A stretch of 44,382 nucleotides of DNA from CAXMST01 sp032122625. GTDB taxonomy: Bacteria > Actinomycetota > Thermoleophilia > Solirubrobacterales > 70-9. Where the stretch lies: the NCBI GenBank assembly GCA_032122625.1, contig JAQBGG010000148.1:1-44382 (forward strand). The letters are read 5' to 3'. A model generated the notes under the pieces. That model searched no databases. It was not told the DNA's origin and saw nothing but the letters and a program-made list of their open reading frames with translations. Positions 23,407 through 30,871 of the stretch are shown piece by piece (position 1 is the first letter of the stretch; every line of letters starts with the position of its first letter). The position numbers were made by a program, and so were the translations under genes.

Positions 23407-23844
23407 TCAGCCGGCCGCGCGCTTCTCGGCCTCGCCCGCGATCCCGGCGGCGATGCTCTCGACCATGTTCCGAATCACGGCGACCAAAGCGAAGCCAACC
23501 AGCGGCAGCTTCGGCGTCGTCTGCAGCACGTAGCTCATCCGCGTGCCCTCCCCGGCCGAGCTCAGCTCGATCGTGCCGACGTGATCTTTGACCGGGAGGC
23601 CGGAGAGGAGCTTGTAGGCGAACCGGTGCGGGGGGTCGAAGGTGATGATCTCCTCGCGGGCCGGCGGGCCGGCCAGGTGGAGGACGCGGATCGCCCCAAG
23701 GCCGTTGGGGGGCGGATCCCCCTCCCGCTCGAGTTCGACCTTGCGGAAACGCGTGAACTCCGACATGCCGCGCTGATCGGCCACCACCTCCCAGACGGTC
23801 TCGACGGGGGCTGCGACGGTGCGGGAGAAATCAAGAGTTGCCAT
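23407..23844 (-). CDS. SRPBCC (START/polyketide-cyclase-like) family protein
   Basis: This 145-residue lipid-binding-fold protein begins FSRTVAAPVETVWEVVADQ, the standard SRPBCC start, then GLGAIRVLHL, EEIITFDPPHRFAYKLLSG and GEGTRMSYVLQTTP, with a long C-terminal helix (LVAVIRNMVESIAAGIAGEA). The fold encloses a hydrophobic cavity. Members bind lipids or polyketides or act as cyclases or dehydratases. Its start overlaps the phosphatase gene by 14 bases, so the two are translationally coupled. With a lipid-ligase fusion in the same operon, a hydrophobic ligand is likely (inference). Confidence 0.85.
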   Translation of the reverse strand: MATLDFSRTVAAPVETVWEVVADQRGMSEFTRFRKVELEREGDPPPNGLGAIRVLHLAGPPAREEIITFDPPHRFAYKLLSGLPVKDHVGTIELSSAGEGTRMSYVLQTTPKLPLVGFALVAVIRNMVESIAAGIAGEAEKRAAG

Positions 23845-24346
23845 CGCTGCTGATCATATGCTGCCGGGTGATCGTGCGCAGGAGGCCGCGACAACCGGCC
23901 TCGACGACATCGAGCACATGCTCGAAGCCATGCTCGCCGCCGTAGTACGGGTCTGGGACGTCGAGCTCGCCGTTCTCGGATGCGACCTCGTCGTGAGAGC
24001 GAAGCAGCGTCAGGATCGCCTCGTGCTCGGGACCGGTGGCCATCCTCTGCAGATCGACAAGGTTCTCGGAGTCCATCGCGATCACGCGGTCGTAGGTAGC
24101 CAGGTCCGCAGGCGTGACCCGGCGGGCCGCGCCTTCGAGGGCGATCCCGCGCCGCGCCGCCGCGGCCGTTGCCCGCTCGTCAGGGGGGTGGCCGACGTGC
24201 CAGCCACCGGTGCCGGCGCTGTCGATCTCGAAACGCTCAGCGAGGCCGGCGTCGGCGACCTGCGCCCTCATCACACCCTCGGCGGTCGGCGAACGGCAGA
24301 TGTTGCCGAGGCAGACGAAGAGGATCCTGACCCGCCGCTCAGCCAT
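23831..24346 (-). CDS. Low-molecular-weight protein tyrosine phosphatase
   Basis: This 171-residue phosphatase has the P-loop VCLGNICRSPTAEG (Cys12, Arg18) at the N-terminus and the general-acid Asp in VPDPYYGG, both intact. IDSAGTGGWHVGHPPDERA and YDRVIAMDSENL complete the family signature. Such enzymes dephosphorylate tyrosine kinases of polysaccharide export, or arginine-phosphorylated proteins in some bacteria. No tyrosine kinase is in the window. The stop of the fusion gene lies 24 bases upstream, and its 3' end overlaps the SRPBCC gene. Confidence 0.93.
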   Translation of the reverse strand: MAERRVRILFVCLGNICRSPTAEGVMRAQVADAGLAERFEIDSAGTGGWHVGHPPDERATAAAARRGIALEGAARRVTPADLATYDRVIAMDSENLVDLQRMATGPEHEAILTLLRSHDEVASENGELDVPDPYYGGEHGFEHVLDVVEAGCRGLLRTITRQHMISSDGNS

Positions 24347-24370
24347 CGTCGACGCTCCGAGGTTCGGCGC

Positions 24371-27349
24371 TCACGAGGCGCTCAGCAGCCGCTCTCGCGC
24401 CGCCTTGGTCAGCGCCCTGTAGGCGCCCTTGCTCTCCTCCCAGTACCAAGCTGACGCCGGCCGGGTTGGATCCGGCAGCCCCTGGTCGCGCAGCACCGCG
24501 GTCCGGACCCGGGACCAGGTGGTCACCGGCATGCTCTCGACCACCCGCACGACCTGCGGCCGGCCGGGTGAGCCAAGCGGGGCAAGCACGCGGTCGAGGT
24601 CAGCCCGCTCCAGGGTCGCTCCCTCGCGGTAAGTCACGGCAGCAACCGAGATCCACTCGGAGGCAGACTCGCCGCGGATTCCATATGCCTGTGCAAGCCG
24701 CACCGCCGGCAGATCGCCGAGGGCGTCCTCAATCGGACCGGCGGGGACGACCCCGGCGGAGGTTCGGACCAAGGCCGGCACGTGATCGACCAGCCAGTAG
24801 TCGCCGTCAACATCGCGGCGGAAGAGGTCGCCGGTCTGCAGCCAGGCATCGCCGGCCTCGAAGACGCCGCGGAGGGTGCCGCCGGCACCGCCGATCGCGC
24901 CGGGCCGCACCCGGGCGAGCAGCATCCCGACCTCGTGGCGGCCGCAGGATTGAGCGAAGCCGTCATCCCCCTCGATCAGCTTGCCGGCCAGGGGCTCGTA
25001 GGCGGCGATCCGGATCTCGGCGCTGCCGGGTAGTGGCCGCCCCTTGGAGCCCGGCTTCTGGCCGGTCAGATTGACGAGCACGGCGTCGCCCTCGGTCGAG
25101 GCATAGAACTCCAGCACGCGGGCCGGGGCGAAGCGATCGCTGACCTTCTTCCAGGTCGAGCGTGGCATACCCGAGCCGATGAACAGCCGGACCGGGTGGT
25201 GGCGCTCACTCGGGTTTGGGGGCGCCTCAGCGATCTCATCGAGCATCGTCCAGGTGTAGGAGACGATCGTTGCGCCGTAGCGCCGTACCTCGTCCCAGAA
25301 GTCCTCTGGACTGACAGCCTCGGCGATGGCCAAGCGCGAGCCGCCGGCGACCGCCCCACCGATCGTCATCAGCAGGGCCGAGGGGTGGTAGACGGGGGTC
25401 GCGCTGTAGACGGTGTCGCTCGCCGTCAGCGCCGCCGCGGAGGCGGTGCCGAACGCCGACAGCGCCCAGCGGCCGTTGCTGATCCGATTCGCCCGCGTGC
25501 GATCGCCGCTACCGGTGAAGAGGATGAAGGCGAGGTCCGAGGCGCGCCCTGGGTTGCGCCGATACCAGGCCGGCGGCGTCACCTGATCGGGATCGATCCT
25601 TTCCATGTCGACAAGCCCCTCGGCAAGCTGCCGCGGTCCGCCGCCACCGCCGAGCACGAATACCGGTCTCCCGGTCTCGCCGGCCACGCGCTCACCGTTG
25701 TCGGGATCGGTGATGATCCGGTCGACCTTGCCAAGCTCAGCTTCGCGCTCAGGATCGCCGTCGGGCCGCATCATCACGGCAACCGCGCCGAGCCGGTTCA
25801 GGGCGACGACGGCGGTCAGCGCACTCGGCCGAGTCTGCATCAGCACGCCGACCTGCTCGCCCTGCCGGACGCCGATCGCGAGTAGGCCCTTGACCACGTT
25901 GTCGATCCGCTCCTGAACGGCCGCGCGGGTGTGGCCCCTGTTCTCGAACAGCAGCGCGACGTCCTCGGGGGAGCGCTCTGCCTGCTCCTCGACCAGCAGG
26001 CCGATCGAGATCCTCGTCCCGCCGCTGATCCGGCCCAGCCGGTTGAGCCGACTGAAGTCATCGCTGCCGCCGAGCAGCTCACGGGCAGCGCGGGTCGCCC
26101 CGAATGCGGCCCCCGCCAGCGCCTGGACCGCCCCGACCCCGGCCCCGGCGGCAAGCTCGACGCTGGTCCCGAAGCGGTCGCCCAGGCCACGACCGGGCTC
26201 GGGGATCTCCTCATCGCTGAGCGGCTCGATGCCCTCGGGCAGCTTGCCCTCGCCGTCGGTTCGATCTCGGAAACAGGCCCAGCGGGCGACCTGGGGCCAG
26301 GTGATCTTGACCGATACCGAGCCGACGACGAGGCCGAAGTGCCCAGCCGGCAGCGCCACCTCGTAAACCTCGGCTCGCGGCGCTGCCCGGCGTACGGCCC
26401 GGACGGAGTTGGCGGGGGCGATGTCGTCGGTTTCGCCGACGAAGACCAGAACCGGACAGTTCATGTCGACCAGCGTCACCAGTCGGCCCTCGATCACGAA
26501 GCCGCCCGAGACCATCCGGTTGTGGACACCAAACTGCTTGATCACCTCGGCCAGCGCCGGGCCGGGCCAGGCGACCCAGCCATCCGCCTCAAGGAAGCGG
26601 CGCTGCCGCTCCCTTGGCAGGAGCGCCTCACGGTCGTGGATGTGGCGCAGGAACTGGAGCCTTTGGCGCAGGGACTTGGCCGGATCCATGAGTCGGAAGC
26701 CGGTCCGGCTCGCCCAGGCGGGCAGCGCGTAGCGGGCGAGCAGGTTGTCCGCGAAGAAGGCCGCGCCGCGGGTCAACAACTCCTCCGGCAGGCCGAAGCT
26801 GAGCGTGCCGCGGGTGTCGACCGGGCTGCCGAAGACGATCACGCTGGCGATCGATTCGCTACGGCGGTAGGCGGCGACCTGGTAGCAGAACATCCCTCCC
26901 TGCGAATAGCCGCCGATGTGAACGTCGCGTGCGGTCTCCTCGGCGACCAGGTCGATCGCCTCGGAGACGGCGAGGACGTGATCGGTCAGCGATCGCTCCA
27001 GCCCTCCCTCCTCCTTCTCGGGGGCGCCGAAGTCGACGACCCAGGGCTCGACCCCGTTCTCGTGGAGGATCGAGACCGCGCTGGTCGATGGGGCCACGTC
27101 ATAGATCTCCGCCGCCAGCATCATCGGTGGCACGAGCAGCACGGCGGGCACATGCGGCCCCCTCTTGGCGGACTCGGAGGGCGGGTAATAACGGCGCAGC
27201 CGGAACACCGGGCGCTCAGCGACGATCTCATAGGGTGAGGGCTGCTCGTCGGTCTCCAGCCCGCCGAAGCGGGCCACCTCGAGGGCGTTCTGGGCTGCAG
27301 CCCCGATCCGGGATGCGGGCGCCGTGATCAGTCCTGGGACGAGCGGCAT
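24371..27349 (-). CDS. Alpha/beta-hydrolase (PHA-synthase-like) fused to degenerate AMP-dependent ligase
   Basis: This 992-residue two-domain protein has an alpha/beta-hydrolase resembling PhaC-type synthases at residues 1-370: LLVPPMMLAAEIYDV, nucleophile elbow GGYSQGGM (Ser149, where true PHA synthases have Cys), Asp308/309 in GETDD and His337 in AGHFGL. After a Gly/Ala-rich linker with amphipathic or hydrophobic character (~395-425), residues 450-955 are an acyl-CoA-synthetase-type adenylation domain with EFYASTEGD (A5) and TGDLFRRDVDGDYW (A7). The P-loop reads FTGSGDRTRANRI, without the usual TTGxPKG, and the A10 lysine position reads WSRVR. The natural reaction is unknown; a lipid or acyl transfer is plausible. 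It is the first gene of its operon. Confidence 0.85.
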   Translation of the reverse strand: MPLVPGLITAPASRIGAAAQNALEVARFGGLETDEQPSPYEIVAERPVFRLRRYYPPSESAKRGPHVPAVLLVPPMMLAAEIYDVAPSTSAVSILHENGVEPWVVDFGAPEKEEGGLERSLTDHVLAVSEAIDLVAEETARDVHIGGYSQGGMFCYQVAAYRRSESIASVIVFGSPVDTRGTLSFGLPEELLTRGAAFFADNLLARYALPAWASRTGFRLMDPAKSLRQRLQFLRHIHDREALLPRERQRRFLEADGWVAWPGPALAEVIKQFGVHNRMVSGGFVIEGRLVTLVDMNCPVLVFVGETDDIAPANSVRAVRRAAPRAEVYEVALPAGHFGLVVGSVSVKITWPQVARWACFRDRTDGEGKLPEGIEPLSDEEIPEPGRGLGDRFGTSVELAAGAGVGAVQALAGAAFGATRAARELLGGSDDFSRLNRLGRISGGTRISIGLLVEEQAERSPEDVALLFENRGHTRAAVQERIDNVVKGLLAIGVRQGEQVGVLMQTRPSALTAVVALNRLGAVAVMMRPDGDPEREAELGKVDRIITDPDNGERVAGETGRPVFVLGGGGGPRQLAEGLVDMERIDPDQVTPPAWYRRNPGRASDLAFILFTGSGDRTRANRISNGRWALSAFGTASAAALTASDTVYSATPVYHPSALLMTIGGAVAGGSRLAIAEAVSPEDFWDEVRRYGATIVSYTWTMLDEIAEAPPNPSERHHPVRLFIGSGMPRSTWKKVSDRFAPARVLEFYASTEGDAVLVNLTGQKPGSKGRPLPGSAEIRIAAYEPLAGKLIEGDDGFAQSCGRHEVGMLLARVRPGAIGGAGGTLRGVFEAGDAWLQTGDLFRRDVDGDYWLVDHVPALVRTSAGVVPAGPIEDALGDLPAVRLAQAYGIRGESASEWISVAAVTYREGATLERADLDRVLAPLGSPGRPQVVRVVESMPVTTWSRVRTAVLRDQGLPDPTRPASAWYWEESKGAYRALTKAARERLLSAS

Positions 27350-27360
27350 CGCGAGCAGTG

Positions 27361-27366
27361 ACTCTA
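27361..27366 (-). promoter_or_regulatory. -10 hexamer TAGAGT for the ligase operon
   Basis: TAGAGT on the - strand ends 11 bases before the ATG at 27349. This predicts a leader of about 4 bases. It is the same hexamer as before the cyclophilin gene. Confidence 0.45.
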
Positions 27367-27459
27367 CCCCGGCTGCTGGGAGCGGACCTGCACTGGGACG
27401 CGAAAGAGGCCCCCGACCGCAACCCGCTGCCTAGCATCGGTTTGCAGGGAAGTAGGCGA

Positions 27460-28545
27460 ATGCGCGTAGCAACGATCAAATCGGTGGCGATCACCTTGAT
27501 GGCCCTCGGCGCCCTCGGCGTCGCCGCCGCCCCTGCCGGCGCAAAGCCCTACGCCCCGACCAAGGGTCACATCTACTCGGGCGTCAGCGACACCGGCTCC
27601 AAGCAGGACTATCTCGACTTCACCGAGGCCGTTGGCCGCCACGTCCCCGTGCTGCAGGCCTTCGAGCCCTGGGGAGGCCTGCTGAAGGAAGCCAAGCAGC
27701 GCTGGAAGCGGACCGAGACCCGCGGCATGCTGAGCATCTCGACCTCGCCCTGCTACGAGTGCGCTGAGGTGATCAGCCCGCGCTCGATCGCCAAAGGCCG
27801 TGGCGATGGCTACCTGATTCGTCTCAACAGGTTTCTCGTCGACTGGAAGCGGCCGACCTACATCCGCCTCTTGCCGGAGATGAACGGCTATTGGAACCCC
27901 TACGCGGCCTTCAACTCCGATGGCTCAGCCCGCGACCCGGCCCACAAGACGAAGCAGTTTCGGCGCGCCTGGCGGCGGGTCGTCCTGATCCTCCGCGGCG
28001 GCAAGCGCGGCAAGATCAACAAGAAGTTGCGCGCTCAGAGTTTGCCGAAGCTGAAGCGCGGACAGGGCGCGCCGAAGCGCCTCCAGAGCCCCGAGGTCTC
28101 CTTCCTCTGGGTGCCCCAGACCCACGGCTCGCCGCGGATCAAGAAGAACCGCCCCGCGGCCTACTGGCCCGGCGGCCGCTTCGTCGATTGGGTCGGCGCC
28201 GACATCTACGGCAAGTTCCCCAACTTCGAGGGGCTGGACCGGTTCTATCGTGCCCGCAAAGGGTTCCCCTTCGTGATCGGCGAATGGTCTCCATGGGACT
28301 CCGACAATCCCGGCTTCGTCGACGCCCTGCACGAGTGGGCCGAGTCGCACCGGCGGACGAAGATGCTCGTCTACTTCCAGGGCTTCGGCAACAACAACCC
28401 GTTCATGATCCAGCGCTACCCGGCTTCCGCCGCAGCCCTGAGCGGCCAACTCGACAACAAGCGCTACCAGCGCTTCGCGCCCCACTCACGTCGGCCCGGT
28501 AAGAAGGGGCCCGACGAGGACGGCGGCGTGACCCCAAAAGGATAG
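27460..28545 (+). CDS. Secreted GH26-like glycoside hydrolase
   Basis: This 361-residue exported protein starts at ATG 27460, behind AGGGAAGTAGG, and has the signal VAITLMALGALGVAAAPAGAK. The core fits a (beta/alpha)8 glycosidase of clan A: acid/base Glu140 in IRLLPEMNGYWNPY (compare the GH26 block HEMNG-W-PW) and a nucleophile candidate, Glu275, in FVIGEWSPWD. VDWVGADIYG lies between them. A basic insert (about 181-207, many Lys/Arg) separates strands. GH26 enzymes cleave beta-mannan or beta-1,3-xylan; the substrate here cannot be told. The C-terminus is a short basic tail. It is divergent from the ligase operon. Confidence 0.75.
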   Translation: MRVATIKSVAITLMALGALGVAAAPAGAKPYAPTKGHIYSGVSDTGSKQDYLDFTEAVGRHVPVLQAFEPWGGLLKEAKQRWKRTETRGMLSISTSPCYECAEVISPRSIAKGRGDGYLIRLNRFLVDWKRPTYIRLLPEMNGYWNPYAAFNSDGSARDPAHKTKQFRRAWRRVVLILRGGKRGKINKKLRAQSLPKLKRGQGAPKRLQSPEVSFLWVPQTHGSPRIKKNRPAAYWPGGRFVDWVGADIYGKFPNFEGLDRFYRARKGFPFVIGEWSPWDSDNPGFVDALHEWAESHRRTKMLVYFQGFGNNNPFMIQRYPASAAALSGQLDNKRYQRFAPHSRRPGKKGPDEDGGVTPKG

Positions 28546-28558
28546 GTCCGCGTGGACC

Positions 28559-29536
28559 TCAGGCCGGCGCGGTCAGGGACCAGAGCTTCTGATCAGCCTC
28601 GACGGAGTGCGCTGCGTCCCCGGCCAGTTCGAGATGGTCGAGATAGGCGAGCGCCAGCTGCAGTCCCCAGCCGGAGGTCGAGGGGCTGTAGAAGTCGCCG
28701 AGCAGGTCGGGGACCGTCTCGAAGGCAGGCTTCGGGCCTGACCGCAGCGAGCCGCGGACCCGGCCCATCTGTTCGTCGAGCAGCCCGCGGTTGGCCTCGA
28801 TCTTGGCCTCGACGTTGCGGAACGGACGCCCGTGACCGGCGAGGCAGAGGTCGGTCTCGAGCGCCGCGACGCGCTCCAGAGAGCCAAGGAACTCGCCGAC
28901 GGGATTGGGGCTGTGGCCATGGTCGAAGAACGGCGAGACCCGGCCCAGCAGATGGTCGCCGGACAGCATCAGCCTCCGCTCGGCCTGATGCAGAACGATG
29001 TGTGACGGGGCGTGCCCAGGGGTCTCGTAGACCCCCCAGGCACCGATGTCAGTCTCGACCTCGACTCCCGGCAGCAGATCCCGGTCGGGCTCGACGACGC
29101 GGTCGATCACCGGTGGCTCGCTGCGGCGCTCGTCGTAGCGCGCGAGCGCGCTGGGGGGAACGCCGCTTTGGCGGGCGACCTCGATCCGTCGCTCCCAAGC
29201 TCGATCGGGATCCTCGACCATCCTCCGGATGTGCCCCCAAGCAGGATGCATCCAGAGCTCGCATCCGGAGTTGTCGACGACTGTGCCCGCCGCGCCGTAG
29301 TGGTCGGCATGCGCGTGGGTGCAGACGAGCAACTTGACATCATGGAGCGAGAAGCCCGCCTGGCGTAGGCCTAACTCGAGCTGGCCCGCCCCGCCCGGGC
29401 CGCCGATGCCGGTGTCGACGAGGACAACGCCGTTGCCGGCTGCAAGCGCCCAGGAGTTGACGTGCGGCACCCCGGGCCAGGGGCAGGGCAGTCGCAGTCG
29501 CCAGACACCCGGAAGGACCCGTTCGGTCCGCGCCAT
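28559..29536 (-). CDS. MBL-fold metallo-hydrolase
   Basis: This 325-residue metallo-beta-lactamase-fold hydrolase has the zinc motif CTHAHADHYG (His74, His76, Asp78, His79), later ligands in ETPGHAPSHIV, LSGDHLLGRV and LAGHGRPF, and a C-terminal winged-helix-like region (about 240-320). It is close to the LACTB2-like/SoxH-type general hydrolases that act on thioesters or nucleic acids. The frame opens at a TTG (29563) overlapping the desaturase stop, but ATG 29536 follows GGAGG at good spacing and begins the homologous part (MARTERVLPGVWRL), so it is preferred. It is co-transcribed with the desaturase. Confidence 0.88.
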   Translation of the reverse strand: MARTERVLPGVWRLRLPCPWPGVPHVNSWALAAGNGVVLVDTGIGGPGGAGQLELGLRQAGFSLHDVKLLVCTHAHADHYGAAGTVVDNSGCELWMHPAWGHIRRMVEDPDRAWERRIEVARQSGVPPSALARYDERRSEPPVIDRVVEPDRDLLPGVEVETDIGAWGVYETPGHAPSHIVLHQAERRLMLSGDHLLGRVSPFFDHGHSPNPVGEFLGSLERVAALETDLCLAGHGRPFRNVEAKIEANRGLLDEQMGRVRGSLRSGPKPAFETVPDLLGDFYSPSTSGWGLQLALAYLDHLELAGDAAHSVEADQKLWSLTAPA

Positions 29537-29559
29537 CGCCGGCGCCTCCGGGGACACCG

Positions 29560-30618
29560 TCAATGCGCCGTTGAGGGCACCGTCTCAGGCCGCGGAGGAG
29601 CCAGCTGCCGAGCCTGCTTGAAGGTCAGCAGCCGCCCGGTGCGTTCATCGATCAACTTCAGGCGGGAGCAGCGCATGCTCGGCCAGAAGGTCAGAACGGG
29701 CACGTCGGCAAATACGTCGAGGCCGTCGTGGGCGGCCTGAAGGTTGTAGTTGGGGACCCTGGAGCTGAGGTGGTGGACGTGGTGCAGGCCGATATTGCCG
29801 GTGAAGAACTGCAGCCACTTCGGCAGCTTTAGGTAGGAGCTGCCCTGCAGGGCGGCGTCGGCGTAGGTCCACTGCTCCGACGACTCCCAGTAGACGTCCT
29901 CGAACTGGTGCTGGACGAAGAACAGCCATACCCCCATCGAGCCGGCGACAAAGATCATCGGAATCTGGATCAGGAGGTACTGCTGCCAGCCGACCAGCAG
30001 GCAGACGCCTGTGATCACCACCAAGACTGCGAGGTTGGTCAACCAGACGCTGTTGCGCAGCGCCGTGTTCGAGGTCTTCGGCAGGAGCCTCGGCTGGACC
30101 ACCAGCGACCAGATAGGACCGATCCCGAACATCACCAGCGGATTGCGGAAGGTCCGATACAGGAGCCGCGAGCCGGTCGAGGCTTCACGGTACTCAGCGA
30201 CGGTCATCGTCGCGACGTCGCCGTGGCCGCGCCGGTCGAGGTCTCCCGCCGAGCCGTGGTGGACGGCGTGTGAATGGCGCCAGTTGGCGAATGGATGCAG
30301 GACCAGGATCCCGCAGAAACGACCAACCCAGATGTTCGCCGCGCGCGACTTGAACATCGAGCCGTGCGTGCAGTCGTGAAAGATGATGAAGGTGCGAAGC
30401 AGAAAGCCGGCCCCGAGGACGCTGATCGCCAATGTCAGCAGGTAGGAGGAGTCGATCGTCCAGAGCATCACCGGCCAGAGCGCGAGGTAGGCGACGGGAG
30501 CGGTGAGCAGGTCGACGGCGGTCCGCCACGGTCGCGGCACGGTGTAGGGCGCCAGTGCCTCCCGGTACAGCGGGTCAGGCGAGGCTTGATCGGGGTGAGT
30601 GGCGGCAGATTGCGACAT
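29560..30618 (-). CDS. Membrane fatty-acid desaturase
   Basis: This 352-residue integral-membrane di-iron desaturase or hydroxylase has the three His boxes HDCTHG (81-86), RHSHAVHH (114-121) and, later, GLHHVHH. Hydrophobic segments surround these at about 38-60, 62-82, 98-112 and two longer ones near 190-250. This is the FA_desaturase layout for acyl-lipid or acyl-CoA desaturation; the regiospecificity cannot be predicted. ATG 30618 begins the homologous part, though the frame stays open upstream into the glnN leader. It is followed by the MBL hydrolase gene 23 bases on. Confidence 0.9.
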   Translation of the reverse strand: MSQSAATHPDQASPDPLYREALAPYTVPRPWRTAVDLLTAPVAYLALWPVMLWTIDSSYLLTLAISVLGAGFLLRTFIIFHDCTHGSMFKSRAANIWVGRFCGILVLHPFANWRHSHAVHHGSAGDLDRRGHGDVATMTVAEYREASTGSRLLYRTFRNPLVMFGIGPIWSLVVQPRLLPKTSNTALRNSVWLTNLAVLVVITGVCLLVGWQQYLLIQIPMIFVAGSMGVWLFFVQHQFEDVYWESSEQWTYADAALQGSSYLKLPKWLQFFTGNIGLHHVHHLSSRVPNYNLQAAHDGLDVFADVPVLTFWPSMRCSRLKLIDERTGRLLTFKQARQLAPPRPETVPSTAH

Positions 30619-30871
30619 ACGAACAGCTGGGTACGGCTGCTCTGGATACGCAACCAGAGGCTGAATACTACGGATCGCCAAGGCGGGACGAGGCCGGATA
30701 CAGCTCCGAGAAGAAACCGGCGGCGAAATCTTTGTACGGGTGGATAACACGACGGGCCGCCGGCACCCTAAGGTTCCGGACCGCACAACCTGAGAAAGAC
30801 CGCAGATTTGAGCGATCGGAGACGACCGTGGCTGTCCGCTGTAGAACCGAGACGAGGAGCGAAAAACCAAG

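Noticed and set aside
25931..27238. 435-codon open frame opposite the ligase fusion
   Set aside because: It is a shadow of the hydrolase domain; the real gene on the other strand has clear motifs.
24371..27349. Ordinary PHA synthase
   Set aside because: The nucleophile elbow has Ser instead of Cys, and the protein is fused to an adenylation domain. No phaA/B or phasin genes are nearby.
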